A stretch of DNA of 64,000 bases from Candidatus Saccharimonadota bacterium (GCA_017513185.1 JAFXGL010000008.1:33323-97322), one strand, 5' to 3'; shown: positions 7,047 through 15,084, counted from the first letter of the stretch. Notes: a model not told the origin generated them from the sequence alone. Numbers and translations: made by a program.

Positions 7047-8831
7047 TTAGCGACGCGACTTTTTCTTAATAACGTAGCGACCAGTAAGAATCGCTAATGC
7101 CACAAGAAAAGCAGTAACATCTAATTGAAAATTCGCAGTAGCGCTCTGCTCTGCTCTAAACGCCGAACCAGAATTTGGGGCTTTTATATCCTCATCAGAT
7201 TTTGGAATAAGGCTCTTTAGTATTGGCATAATACTCTCAGGAATGTGGCCTATAACTAGGTTCTCAGCGTTATCGATAAGAGTATAAGTATAGTAGAGCG
7301 AATAGTTCTCGCCGAATGTGTTTTGAGTATAGATAGCATCAGCGATTAAAAATGGAGAGAGAGCTTTAACCAATTTTGGCAAGTTTTCTTTAAGAGCCTC
7401 AAATTCTGTTTCACTAATGCTTGGAGCTTGGCCAAGTTTAGTCTCATAATCACTATATTGCCCCATATAATCGGTAAGAATTCCGATTAGCTCATCGACC
7501 TCACTATCAGTTGCGGTACCTTTTAAGACCTTAACTAAATCAAGATAAGCCGGAAAACTGGCCAAATCACCAGCATAATTTGCTAATAAATCATAGAAAG
7601 CGTTTCCTGCCACCATACCAGCGAGGCCCTTGCTAGTATCGCTAATAAATCCAGTAAAATCGCCTTGTTTATCTAGCGTCCTCACTTGGTATAGTTTCAT
7701 TATGGCCGACAATGGTTCTTTAATCTCAGCATCAAAGTATTCACGAGTCAGCCCGCTATCAGTCACAAATCGTATCCAATCATCCATAAATTCACGACCA
7801 TTCATAGTACCAACCTGTTCAGTAAGGCCTTCATTATCTGATAGAATATTAGCAGCAGTGGCAGGATTAGCGAGATCGGCGATGTTGACAATAGAAGTTG
7901 CAATTTCCAAATCAGCAGGATGAATTTCTTCGTAAATACCAGTATTATAGAATCCCCACAATTCCGGAAAGACATAACCGAGAAGTAAATCATTGCCATC
8001 TTTGACATCATGGATATTGGTATAACCTGGCTCGGTGAGGCTAGCACGAGGCGCGCCAAAAGTATAGACATAAAAATCATCCGCCCTCATGTCGTAATCT
8101 AAAATATTTTCGTTTATCTTTTTAGCAACTAGATCAACTACCGCACCGCCACGAGAATAACCAACCATCCAAATTTTATAATCTGAAAGATGGTTAGTAT
8201 AAATATATTCATCAAGCCTATCCTTGATATATCCGGCCGATTCGCTAAAACCAGCATGATCACCACTAGTGCCAACGTTAAAGTTCGAAAGCCATTCAGT
8301 CATATAATTATAATTTCTAGGAGCAACAACGATTAACGTTTGTCCATCTGGTAGAGTCTTTCGTGCAATAGTTGTCCCCATAGAGTGCCCATCCCCATCG
8401 GATTCTGTATCCCATTTTTGAAAATTGCTAAAACCAAGTTGTTCTAGAAAAAGTTGTAATTTTGGATTTGGCGTAGAACTATCGGACGGATAGCCGTCAG
8501 CCTCATTCTCAAATCCAGCAAGGCCCAATGCATATGAAACAGCGCGAAGCTCTGGATGATCGCCAGGGGAAGGTGCGTCGAAATAGCTATCACTATATTT
8601 TATAGTGTCAGTTGAATCTAGAGCATCCCAAACTGTTTCCCATGGATTGTCTGGGTCTTCCACAAAGGCATAATATGGATAAGTAGCCGTAATGGAATCC
8701 GAAGGTTCAGAACCAATCGCGGACGCAATTGTTGAAGTGAAACTATTAAAGAGGAAGCTAAAAATCAGAAGTACCGCTACAAAATGTCGTAGCCCCGTGC
8801 AACTATTCCTTTTTATTCTTGAACCCCTCAT
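7047..8831 (-). CDS. Secreted, membrane-anchored lipase-like alpha/beta hydrolase
   Basis: The 594-residue protein starts with a basic region and signal peptide (to about residue 40, ending IASA). Around residue 225 it has 'GYSRGGA', the nucleophile elbow (GxSxG) of class 3 lipase-like and Mbeg1/DUF2974 hydrolases, preceded by 'DYKIWMV'; 'FYVYTFGAPRAS' follows 30-40 residues later as in lipase_3 enzymes. A C-terminal membrane helix and basic 'KKKSRR' tail tether it to the cell. The natural substrate may be a lipid or ester at the host or prey surface (inference). It is AT-rich relative to core genes and lies 23 bp from the neighbouring surface protein gene, possibly co-transcribed. Confidence 0.8.
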   Translation of the reverse strand: MRGSRIKRNSCTGLRHFVAVLLIFSFLFNSFTSTIASAIGSEPSDSITATYPYYAFVEDPDNPWETVWDALDSTDTIKYSDSYFDAPSPGDHPELRAVSYALGLAGFENEADGYPSDSSTPNPKLQLFLEQLGFSNFQKWDTESDGDGHSMGTTIARKTLPDGQTLIVVAPRNYNYMTEWLSNFNVGTSGDHAGFSESAGYIKDRLDEYIYTNHLSDYKIWMVGYSRGGAVVDLVAKKINENILDYDMRADDFYVYTFGAPRASLTEPGYTNIHDVKDGNDLLLGYVFPELWGFYNTGIYEEIHPADLEIATSIVNIADLANPATAANILSDNEGLTEQVGTMNGREFMDDWIRFVTDSGLTREYFDAEIKEPLSAIMKLYQVRTLDKQGDFTGFISDTSKGLAGMVAGNAFYDLLANYAGDLASFPAYLDLVKVLKGTATDSEVDELIGILTDYMGQYSDYETKLGQAPSISETEFEALKENLPKLVKALSPFLIADAIYTQNTFGENYSLYYTYTLIDNAENLVIGHIPESIMPILKSLIPKSDEDIKAPNSGSAFRAEQSATANFQLDVTAFLVALAILTGRYVIKKKSRR

Positions 8832-8854
8832 AATACTATATGCCTAACTCTTTA

Positions 8855-10081
8855 TTATCTGTTTACCTTCCGTATTAGAAGTCCCATTATTACAATAGCT
8901 CCAGCAATCATGGCGATAATTATAAAATCATCTGCTATTTCTATTCTGCCACTTTCACTCGTAAATACACCAGTATTAGGGACAAATGGGACATCCTCGT
9001 TTTTTATAATTTTGAAGCTGGCTTTTGCGCTTCCTGAGTCTGGTTCTGTGAAATATGCTTCAAAGGAATGTTCGCCTAGCGCGAGAGTGTTTAAGAAACT
9101 CGCTGGGAGGGTGATAGTCTGGTTGTCTGGATCTACTTCACAATCTGTACGCATATCATGATATTCGCCATCAATGATGAGATTGCCTGTGCCGCAGAAT
9201 GTTGTTACATCGTTATCGATTTTGAAGACTAATGGTTCTTCACTACCGATGATATGCTCGCCACCGTCGCCTTCTAGTACTGGGTAGACTCGGCGGAAAG
9301 TTGCGTAAAAGGTTAAAGACTCTGTACCGGGTGTTACTCTGAAAACATTGTCTCGTATCTGATCGGTGACTTCTTGGCCGTCTAGCTCTAGATATACTAG
9401 TTCGTTGCCGGGTTCGGGTACGATTCCTACTTCTACATCAGTGCCGCCGATGACGATACTTGGTACATCGAGAATACCATTGCCTATGACGTGTGGATAC
9501 ACAGAAAGTTCGTGGCCGGCCCTCACATAGGCGTCCATGGTGATGTCTCGGATCTCTTTGTCAGTTTCGGTGCCTTCGTCGATAACGGCAAGGTCGAGAG
9601 TTACTGGCATACTTCGTTTCATAACTTCGACATCATCTTTTACTTCGAAGGTAACATAGATGAGAGTGTCACCAGCTTGGACATGGATGCCCTCGTCACC
9701 GACGACATCATCAATGCAACCTGGAATGTTCCAATCGAATTCACCGGTTGACATAGAATAGCAGAGGTGGCTGATGCCAGATGAATAATCCATCCAGCTC
9801 ATATAGTGATTCAATTCTTCATCATCTTCACTGATGGGTGTGAAGTATCCGTGCATGGAATGGATGGTCATTTCGCGTGTTGCTTTTAGTCTTACATCAA
9901 CTAAGCGCTGGTCTGGTTCGGACGGATCAATTTTATCGAGTTCGAGCGTGCTGCCTTCGGCGGTGAAGTAACTTTCGGTGGCGGATGCCTTAGGAATATA
10001 AACATTTGATAATGCTAAAACTGCCACCACAAAACACATTATCATTCTTAAAAATTTATCCTTTTGCTTGACTTGGCGCAT
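8855..10081 (-). CDS. Surface protein with PNTG-type C-terminal anchor
   Basis: The 408-residue protein has a signal peptide (cut near residue 34, KASA), a beta-rich first domain with 'LVDVRLKATREMTIHSMHGYF' that resembles cohesin-like or dockerin-binding sandwiches, two further Ig-like segments, then 'FVPNTGVF' near residue 370, a hydrophobic helix and 'RKVNR'. VPNTG is an LPXTG-like sorting signal. AAGGAGT precedes the ATG. It sits just upstream of the lipase-like gene on the same strand, so the two are probably produced together at the surface. Binding partner unknown. Confidence 0.78.
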   Translation of the reverse strand: MRQVKQKDKFLRMIMCFVVAVLALSNVYIPKASATESYFTAEGSTLELDKIDPSEPDQRLVDVRLKATREMTIHSMHGYFTPISEDDEELNHYMSWMDYSSGISHLCYSMSTGEFDWNIPGCIDDVVGDEGIHVQAGDTLIYVTFEVKDDVEVMKRSMPVTLDLAVIDEGTETDKEIRDITMDAYVRAGHELSVYPHVIGNGILDVPSIVIGGTDVEVGIVPEPGNELVYLELDGQEVTDQIRDNVFRVTPGTESLTFYATFRRVYPVLEGDGGEHIIGSEEPLVFKIDNDVTTFCGTGNLIIDGEYHDMRTDCEVDPDNQTITLPASFLNTLALGEHSFEAYFTEPDSGSAKASFKIIKNEDVPFVPNTGVFTSESGRIEIADDFIIIAMIAGAIVIMGLLIRKVNR

Positions 10082-10251
10082 AGAACTCCTTAAATATTAT
10101 TTATCCTGCGTTATTCCAATTATAGCACAAAATACTTATGTTTTGTCCACATCATGCGACTAACTAATAAAACACATTACAAAAACCACGCCTTACAGCG
10201 CTACTGGAGTCATCGCGCCATGCTATAATTGTCTCATAAATAGGAGCAAAA
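10082..10251. other. Intergenic region between divergent genes
   Basis: AT-rich; it contains a TATAAT box at 10224-10229 for the glutathione peroxidase gene, with TAGGAG 6 nt before the ATG. No further structure was seen. Confidence 0.5.
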
Positions 10252-10800
10252 ATGTCTATCTACGATTACCACTTCAAAACTCGCGACGACAAAACCGTCT
10301 CTCTCGCGGACTACAAGGGCAAAGTCCTACTCATCGTCAACACTGCCACCGGCTGCGGCTTCACGCCTCAATACGAAGGTTTAGAAACCTTATATAAAAA
10401 ATACCACGACAAAGGTCTCGAAATCCTCGACTTCCCCTGCGACCAATTCGGCCACCAAGCCCCCGGCTCTGACGACGAAATCCACAACTTCTGCGTCTTG
10501 CGCTACAATACGACTTTCGACCAACAAAAGAAACTCGAAGTCAACGGCGACGCCGCTGACCCGCTCTTCACTTTTCTTAAAACCGCCCTCCCCGACGACC
10601 CCGAGCCAAAGGGCATGAAAAACAAGCTCGCCATGAAAGGCATCGCCAAACTCCTCAAAAACACCGGAGAAAAGGGAATCATCAACTGGAACTTCACCAA
10701 ATTCCTCGTCGCCAAGGATGGCACTCCCGCCTTCCGCTTCGGCCCGACCGACAAACCCCTCGACTTCGAAGACAAAATCAACTCCCTCCTCGCCGCATGA
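10252..10800 (+). CDS. Glutathione peroxidase family thiol peroxidase
   Basis: The 182-residue cytoplasmic enzyme reduces peroxides. It has the family landmarks: 'NTATGCGFTPQY' with the peroxidatic cysteine at residue 35 (Cys, not selenocysteine), 'LDFPCDQFGHQAPG' with Cys63 and Gln65, and 'WNFTKFLV' near the end carrying the catalytic Trp/Asn. Bacterial Cys-type enzymes of this family (BsaA, BtuE) usually work with thioredoxin rather than glutathione. The DQF in place of NQF is a small deviation. It stands alone with its own promoter and ends in TGA, showing that TGA is a stop codon here. Confidence 0.93.
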   Translation: MSIYDYHFKTRDDKTVSLADYKGKVLLIVNTATGCGFTPQYEGLETLYKKYHDKGLEILDFPCDQFGHQAPGSDDEIHNFCVLRYNTTFDQQKKLEVNGDAADPLFTFLKTALPDDPEPKGMKNKLAMKGIAKLLKNTGEKGIINWNFTKFLVAKDGTPAFRFGPTDKPLDFEDKINSLLAA

Positions 10801-10894
10801 CGACCGAAGAACTCGACGCTTTTATCCTATAAAACACCGCCCCAACCCCAGCAAATGATATAATAAAAAATGATAAACTAACAAAGGATTTTAT

Positions 10895-11152
10895 ATGGAA
10901 CAATCTATCTGCCAAAGTTGCGCCATGCCACTCACCTCGCGCGACCTGCTCGGTACAAACAAAGACGGCTCCGTCAACGAAGACTATTGTAAATGGTGCT
11001 ACAAAGATGGCGAATTCATCGATAAATGTTCAATGGAAGAATACATTGACAAATGCTCCCAGTTCGGCGCCCAAGCCGGCATGACCAACGAGCAAATGAA
11101 AGAATATTGCACGAAAGTATTTCCGACACTCAAGAGATGGAAGAAAGCGTAA
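10895..11152 (+). CDS. Zinc ribbon domain protein (PF12674-like), copy 1
   Basis: The 85-residue protein has paired cysteines at the start ('ICQSCAMPL') and middle ('DYCKWCYKDGEF'), the signature of the putative zinc-ribbon family often found beside TfoX or YjbR genes. The C-terminal half is helical ('AGMTNEQMKEYCTKVFPTLKRWKK'). The gene has a ribosome binding site (AAAGGA) and is followed after one base by the TfoX-domain gene. Bases 10994-11079 are identical to the paralogue at 12586-12671 although the 5' ends differ strongly, suggesting recent gene conversion. Role unknown, probably nucleic-acid or protein binding. Confidence 0.85.
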   Translation: MEQSICQSCAMPLTSRDLLGTNKDGSVNEDYCKWCYKDGEFIDKCSMEEYIDKCSQFGAQAGMTNEQMKEYCTKVFPTLKRWKKA

Positions 11153-11153
11153 T

Positions 11154-11444
11154 ATGGCAAGCACCAAAGAATATCGCGATTTTATCTTAGAACAACTGTC
11201 GGAAGCGCCGAACATTACTTGCCGGCCAATGATGGGCGAGTTCTTACTCTATTCCAATAACGTCCTATTTGGTGGCATTTATGATGACCGTCTACTTGTA
11301 AAAAAAGTTCCAGAAAACGAACAGTATAAGATGACTGAAGAAACTCCATACGACGGCGCAAAACCGATGCATTTTGTGGAAGATGTCGACGATAAAGAAA
11401 AGTTAGCAAAAATAGTAAAATCGACCGTAAAAGGACTGAAATAG
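11154..11444 (+). CDS. TfoX N-terminal domain protein
   Basis: The 96-residue protein matches the stand-alone TfoX_N fold: 'PMMGEFLLYSNNVLFGGIYDDRLLVKK' then 'PYDGAKPMHFVEDVDDKEKLAKIV'. TfoX itself regulates competence in Gammaproteobacteria, but free-standing N-terminal domains are widespread and functionally undefined. It starts 1 base after the zinc-ribbon stop, so the two are translationally linked. A decayed copy of the same pair lies at 6275-6535. Confidence 0.88.
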   Translation: MASTKEYRDFILEQLSEAPNITCRPMMGEFLLYSNNVLFGGIYDDRLLVKKVPENEQYKMTEETPYDGAKPMHFVEDVDDKEKLAKIVKSTVKGLK

Positions 11445-11491
11445 AATAAGAAAGACTATCCGGTGCTGATGCCTTGCGAGTTCTGAGGTAT

Positions 11492-11555
11492 AGATATACA
11501 GGCAAAGAGATTCGAACTTTTAAGAATATGTGGCTCTACTGGAGTCGTAGAGGCT
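11492..11555 (+). repeat. 64-bp direct repeat, copy 1
   Basis: It matches 12345-12408 at 56 of 64 positions without gaps, the first 31 bases being identical. Both copies keep one frame open with similar peptides (D-I-Q-A-K-R-F-E-L-L), so they may be remnants of a duplicated coding region. The copies flank the membrane protein gene at 11800-12198. Confidence 0.75.
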
Positions 11556-11647
11556 TTCCTTTATTTCAATTATATTTAATTTTAAAGCTTTTAACTGTTA
11601 CTGCTCATATTATATCACTGGATTAATTAGCTATTGACGTTGTCGTT

Positions 11648-11676
11648 CTTTTATTTTCTCCATTGCCATTGTTTTA
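11648..11676 (-). repeat. 29-bp element, inverted copy
   Basis: On the minus strand this reads TAAAACAATGGCAATGGAGA and continues AAATAAAAG; it matches 12409-12437 at 28 of 29 bases and 13644-13672 at 27 of 29. It may be the start of a short peptide (M-x-M-x-K-I-K). Confidence 0.7.
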
Positions 11677-11799
11677 ATAAATAAATGTACAAAAAAGAAT
11701 TCATGGAGATTGCAATACGAAAAGCAGAAAATAAGCTTAAAACTTATAATCTTTCGGGTTGCGAACTTTATACTACGACGTGTATGAAGGAGTCTTCTA

Positions 11800-12198
11800 C
11801 TATTTTTCCTTTCTCACTTGAGCAAGATAATAAAGACCTATTGTATCAATAATAAAGTCGAGCGACAAAAGGCCTGTTGCACCAGTTTTTGTAGTAAAGA
11901 AAGTTGCAATAGCGCCGACAATACCCAAAATCAACAAAACTCCATAAAGTACACCGTCGCTTTTCTTAGCTGCAACTCTTCTTGCAAGCCAGAAATACCA
12001 CAAGTTGAGCAGAACGGTTACTCCGGCTGTAATGCCAAATTTTATCATTCCTTCATTACCACCTAGACTTTCTTCCAAACCGTTGCGAAGTTCTGGCATG
12101 GCGAAACAAATAATTGTACCGATAGTATAAAATGCAGCAACAATAATATAAATCCAACTAAATGATTTTATCGCTTCATACGAAGTTCTTTTTGACAT
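11800..12198 (-). CDS. Four-helix membrane protein, unknown
   Basis: The 132-residue protein has four predicted transmembrane helices (about residues 13-33, 50-70, 82-100, 108-126) with a short cytoplasmic basic end ('AQVRKEK'). AAAGGAGT sits 8 nt before the ATG. No family is recognised; the layout resembles small DUF-type integral proteins. The gene sits between the two 64-bp direct repeats, opposite in strand to all its neighbours, which suggests an insertion or a duplication that trapped it. Confidence 0.7.
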   Translation of the reverse strand: MSKRTSYEAIKSFSWIYIIVAAFYTIGTIICFAMPELRNGLEESLGGNEGMIKFGITAGVTVLLNLWYFWLARRVAAKKSDGVLYGVLLILGIVGAIATFFTTKTGATGLLSLDFIIDTIGLYYLAQVRKEK

Positions 12199-12344
12199 TT
12201 ATTACTCCTTTGGTTAAACACTTATTACTCATAATATATCAAATTATCAATAGAAAGACAAGATGCTTATGCTTCATTTAAACACTGGAAAGCAACTATA
12301 AAACCATAGAAAACTCACAAACTACGCAAGATCGACGACCTTGC

Positions 12345-12408
12345 AGATATACAGGCAAAGAGATTCGAACTTTTAGGAATATATGGTTTAACTGTAGCCG
12401 CAGAGGCT
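12345..12408 (+). repeat. 64-bp direct repeat, copy 2
   Basis: Second copy of the 11492-11555 repeat. It is directly followed by a plus-strand copy of the 29-bp element. The frame remains open across it. Confidence 0.75.
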
Positions 12409-12437
12409 TAAAACAATGACAATGGAGAAAATAAAAG
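12409..12437 (+). repeat. 29-bp element, copy 2
   Basis: Abuts the 64-bp repeat and lies about 50 bp before the second zinc-ribbon gene. Its downstream peptide (K-E-I-Q-C-Q) resembles that after the inverted copy (K-E-R-Q-R-Q), so the homology extends a little past the element. Confidence 0.7.
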
Positions 12438-12486
12438 AAATACAATGCCAATGGTATAATTATAGTAAGTAAACAAAGGATCTTTT

Positions 12487-12744
12487 ATGGAACAAACTAT
12501 TTGCCAAAGCTGTGCAATGCCGCTAACTTCAGAAGATATGTACTCTACTGAAAAAGATGGCAGTATTAATAAAGATTATTGTAAGTGGTGCTACAAAGAT
12601 GGCGAATTCATCGATAAATGTTCAATGGAAGAATACATTGACAAATGCTCCCAGTTCGGCGCCCAAGCCGGTATGACCAATGAGCAAATGAAAGAGTATT
12701 GCACTAAAGTTTTCCCAACTTTGAAAAGATGGAAGAAAATATAG
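12487..12744 (+). CDS. Zinc ribbon domain protein (PF12674-like), copy 2
   Basis: This 85-residue paralogue of 10895 has the same cysteine pairs ('ICQSCAMPL', 'DYCKWCYKDGEF'). The protein is near-identical from residue 33 onward, while the first 32 residues and their codons differ at many sites; 86 consecutive bases (12586-12671) equal copy 1. A TATAAT box at 12455-12460 and AAAGGA precede the ATG. It heads a cluster with the anchored cyclophilin-like and YjbR genes. Confidence 0.85.
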   Translation: MEQTICQSCAMPLTSEDMYSTEKDGSINKDYCKWCYKDGEFIDKCSMEEYIDKCSQFGAQAGMTNEQMKEYCTKVFPTLKRWKKI

Positions 12745-12745
12745 T

Positions 12746-13255
12746 ATGGTTAGCACTAAAATAGATAAAGGCCTCAAGATTTTCATACCCATACTTGTTG
12801 TCGTAGTAGTCTCAACAATTGTTACGACAATCCTAATGAATAATAAAAGTCCAAATATAGATACTGAATTAAACCAAGAGACTTCAATCACCAACAACAA
12901 TGAAAAGGAGAATAAAATGGCCAAAATCTACGCAAACCTTAATAACGAAAAACTCGAGATAAACTTAGAGGAAAATTCAACTACTTCCGCCTTAGTTAAA
13001 CCATTGCCTCTAGATATCGCAATGAACGATCTGAACAAAAATGAGAAGTACGCATATTTAGACAATTCTCTACCGACCAATACTTATAGCCCGAAACATA
13101 TTGAAGCCGGCGACGTGATGCTATTTGGAGATAACTGTCTCGTAATCTTCTACGAATCATTCGACACAAGTTATAGCTACTCAAAAATTGGGCATATTAA
13201 CAATTTGCCAAGCCTAGATGATGGAAATATCTCAATAAGTATTGACGTGAAATAA
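12746..13255 (+). CDS. Membrane-anchored cyclophilin-like fold protein
   Basis: The 169-residue protein has a short basic start, one membrane helix (residues about 11-31), a polar linker with 'NNNEKENK', then a domain with 'IYANLNNEKLEINLEENST', 'YAYLDNSLPTN', 'HIEAGDVMLFGDNCLVIFYESF' and 'SYSKIGHINN', the pattern of the bacterial cyclophilin-like (PF18050) family. These have the cyclophilin barrel but are not proven prolyl isomerases. Its first bases (ATGGTTAGCACTAAA) match the start of the TfoX gene at 11154, so the gene appears spliced onto an old TfoX start. An internal ATG at 12917 with GGAG upstream could give a soluble form. Confidence 0.75.
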   Translation: MVSTKIDKGLKIFIPILVVVVVSTIVTTILMNNKSPNIDTELNQETSITNNNEKENKMAKIYANLNNEKLEINLEENSTTSALVKPLPLDIAMNDLNKNEKYAYLDNSLPTNTYSPKHIEAGDVMLFGDNCLVIFYESFDTSYSYSKIGHINNLPSLDDGNISISIDVK

Positions 13256-13257
13256 AA

Positions 13258-13632
13258 ATGAGCGAGAAAAGACAAGCGAATACGGTAGTGGAACATATTA
13301 AATCTGAATATGGAGCGAATCCAGAATTCTTATGGCCAGATCGCTACCCAGGTTACGCAGTCTTCCGCCATGACGATAACAAGAAATGGTTTGCATTAGT
13401 CGCAACTATATACAGCAAGAGTCTGGGGCTAAAAGAAGATAAAGCAATCGACGTTATTAATCTCAAGTTCGATAAAAATCAGACTTATGACTTCGCCGAA
13501 ACGAGTGACCATATCTTCCCGGCTTATCACATGAATAAGAACAACTGGATCACTATTTGGCTTGATGGGACTTTACCGAACGGACTAATATTTGAACTCA
13601 TTAAGAAAAGCTACTCACTCTCAGCCAAATAA
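13258..13632 (+). CDS. MmcQ/YjbR family DNA-binding-like protein
   Basis: The 124-residue protein fits the YjbR (PF04237) 'double-wing' fold: 'PEFLWPDRYPGYAVFRHDDNKKWFALVATI', a segment with 'IDVINLKFD', and 'FPAYHMNKNNWITIWLDGTLPNGLIFELIKKSY'. YjbR proteins are small cytoplasmic proteins of uncertain role, some proposed to bind DNA. The start is 2 bases after the preceding stop with no ribosome binding site, so it relies on translational coupling. It completes the zinc-ribbon/cyclophilin-like/YjbR cluster. Confidence 0.88.
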   Translation: MSEKRQANTVVEHIKSEYGANPEFLWPDRYPGYAVFRHDDNKKWFALVATIYSKSLGLKEDKAIDVINLKFDKNQTYDFAETSDHIFPAYHMNKNNWITIWLDGTLPNGLIFELIKKSYSLSAK

Positions 13633-13643
13633 AAACACTGCCC

Positions 13644-13672
13644 TAAAACAATGACAATGAAGAAAATAAAAG
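13644..13672 (+). repeat. 29-bp element, copy 3
   Basis: 28 of 29 bases match the copy at 12409-12437. Here it runs directly and in frame into the histidine-kinase remnant. Confidence 0.7.
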
Positions 13673-13791
13673 ATGGTTCCGGTCTTGGCCTTGTTATCGC
13701 CAAAGCACTTTGCGAGCAAAATGACTGGCAGATAACTTGCGAGAGTAATAAAAATTTAACTAAATTTATCGTAACCTTTTCCCGCCATTAA
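13651..13791 (+). pseudogene. C-terminal remnant of a sensor histidine kinase
   Basis: A 46-codon frame encodes 'GSGLGLVIAKALCEQNDW' followed by 'ITCESN' and 'TKFIVTF', the G2 box and last strands of a HATPase_c kinase domain. Everything upstream (sensor, HisKA, N and G1 boxes) is missing, and the frame starts inside the 29-bp repeat. It cannot be an active kinase. It shows that a two-component system has been lost here. Confidence 0.8.
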
Positions 13792-13865
13792 TGACAAAAT
13801 TTCATTTTTGTTTAAGCTCTGACTGATAAAATCGGGATACAAAAATAATAAAGAAAGGAAGAACT

Positions 13866-14300
13866 ATGAAGAACAAGAACCATAAAAAATTAATTGTCGC
13901 TTCCGCTCTCGCCGCAGGTGCCGTGGCTGGCATTGGCGCTCTCACCTCTAATCAGCCCGTCAGCGCTGCCGACGGCGCTTCCGAAAGTAGCAAGCAGCAA
14001 ACCGCCGAAAAGCGCACGCGCCCAGAACTGAGCGAGGAAAAGAAAGCCGAAATAAAGGCGAAGCTCGAATCTATGACCGAAGAAGAAAAAGCCGCCTGGA
14101 AAGAAACGCACAAAAAAGGAAATCGCGATGCCTCCCGTCGTGAAAAACCAGCGGACATGACCGATGAAGAATGGGAACAAAAGAAAGCCGAACGCAAGGA
14201 AAAGATGAAAGAAAAGCTCGCTAATATGACCGAAGAAGAAAAACAAGCCTGGCTCGAATCCCACAAAAAGCAAAAACCATCTTCCGAAGAAGAATCCTAG
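13866..14300 (+). CDS. Secreted charged helical protein with repeats
   Basis: The 144-residue protein has a signal peptide (residues 1 to about 34, ending VSAA). The mature part is nearly all Lys/Glu and helical, and holds two repeats of the unit K-x-K-L-x-x-M-T-E-E-E-K-x-A-W (around residues 62 and 118) plus a related 'MTDEEWEQKKAERKEK' segment. It resembles secreted coiled-coil or Spy-like helical proteins but no family is certain. AAAGGAAG precedes the ATG and a strong terminator follows, so it is a single-gene unit. Confidence 0.75.
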   Translation: MKNKNHKKLIVASALAAGAVAGIGALTSNQPVSAADGASESSKQQTAEKRTRPELSEEKKAEIKAKLESMTEEEKAAWKETHKKGNRDASRREKPADMTDEEWEQKKAERKEKMKEKLANMTEEEKQAWLESHKKQKPSSEEES

Positions 14301-14309
14301 CCTCCCCCT

Positions 14310-14335
14310 AAACCCGCCCGCAAAAGGGCGGGTTT
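14310..14335 (+). terminator. Terminator after the charged secreted protein
   Basis: A 10-bp perfect stem (14310-14319 AAACCCGCCC with 14326-14335 GGGCGGGTTT), the T run being partly within the stem. Confidence 0.88.
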
Positions 14336-14355
14336 ATATTTGCTATAATATAACT

Positions 14356-15051
14356 ATGTGCAGTGAGCGACCAGTCAATTCTTTTCGCACTAAACTCATT
14401 TCGATTGTGGACGATGATTATCGCGAATTCGTCACGCGCGGCATCCCTTGCGATCGCCCTTTCCTCGGCGTCCGCATCCCAGAAATCCGTAAGCTCGTCA
14501 AAGCAATCCCGCCCGCCGACTTCGACGAATTCCTAAAGGCCGAACCGATCGCCATTGAAGAAGTCATCGCCCGTGGTTTCCTCATCGCCCGCTTGCCCTA
14601 TGCGGAAATGCTCAAACACTTTGACTCGCAAATCAAGTTTCTCGACAACTGGTGCACTGTCGATACTTTTGTTGCTAGCCTCCGCAAGACCATTAAGCAT
14701 CACGAACTTGACTTCCTCGACCGAAAAGTCGAACCACTTTTGAAATCCAGAAACGAGTTTGCTATCCGTGCTGGTTTAGTTTGTTTGCTAGATTTCTATG
14801 TTGATTCTGACCACCTCTTTCTTATCTTCGACCGCCTCGAATACCTCAAAGAACACGACGAATATTACGTCAAAATGTCGCTTGCTTGGCTTCTTGCGGA
14901 GTGTTTCATCAAATATCCCGACGAAACTTTCGTCTATCTCCAGCACTCTAATCTCCCCAAATGGACCTTCAACAAAGCCATCTCCAAAATCTGCGACTCT
15001 CATCGCGTCGCCCCTGCCGCCAAATCTCAACTCAAACTCCTCCGAAGGTGA
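14356..15051 (+). CDS. AlkD-like DNA alkylation repair protein
   Basis: The 231-residue all-helical protein matches the DNA alkylation repair (AlkD/AlkC HEAT-like) family: 'GVRIPEIRKLVKAI', 'EEVIARGFLIARLP', 'LDNWCTVDTFVASL', 'EFAIRAGLVCLLDFY', 'YYVKMSLAWLLAECF' and 'TFNKAISKICDSHRV'. AlkD enzymes excise positively charged alkylated bases without flipping them. The TATAAT box at 14344-14349 ends 6 nt before the ATG and there is no ribosome binding site, so the mRNA is probably leaderless. Confidence 0.9.
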   Translation: MCSERPVNSFRTKLISIVDDDYREFVTRGIPCDRPFLGVRIPEIRKLVKAIPPADFDEFLKAEPIAIEEVIARGFLIARLPYAEMLKHFDSQIKFLDNWCTVDTFVASLRKTIKHHELDFLDRKVEPLLKSRNEFAIRAGLVCLLDFYVDSDHLFLIFDRLEYLKEHDEYYVKMSLAWLLAECFIKYPDETFVYLQHSNLPKWTFNKAISKICDSHRVAPAAKSQLKLLRR

Positions 15052-15084
15052 TCCACCCTCAAACGTTAGAAAAATAATCAACAA

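Larger units (their letters stand above)
11445..11799. other. Gene-poor stretch with degenerate repeats
   Basis: No credible gene. It holds the first copy of a 64-bp direct repeat (11492-11555) and an inverted copy of a 29-bp element (11648-11676), both described separately. The rest is AT-rich and looks like decayed coding sequence. Confidence 0.5.

Noticed and set aside
11510..11525. ATTCGAAC motif in the 64-bp repeat resembling a tRNA T-arm
   Set aside because: No acceptor or anticodon stem can be drawn around it in either copy.
12328..12344. 17-bp identity with the recombinase coding region at 24383-24399
   Set aside because: A single match of this length is likely by chance in 64 kb on two strands, and flanks do not align.
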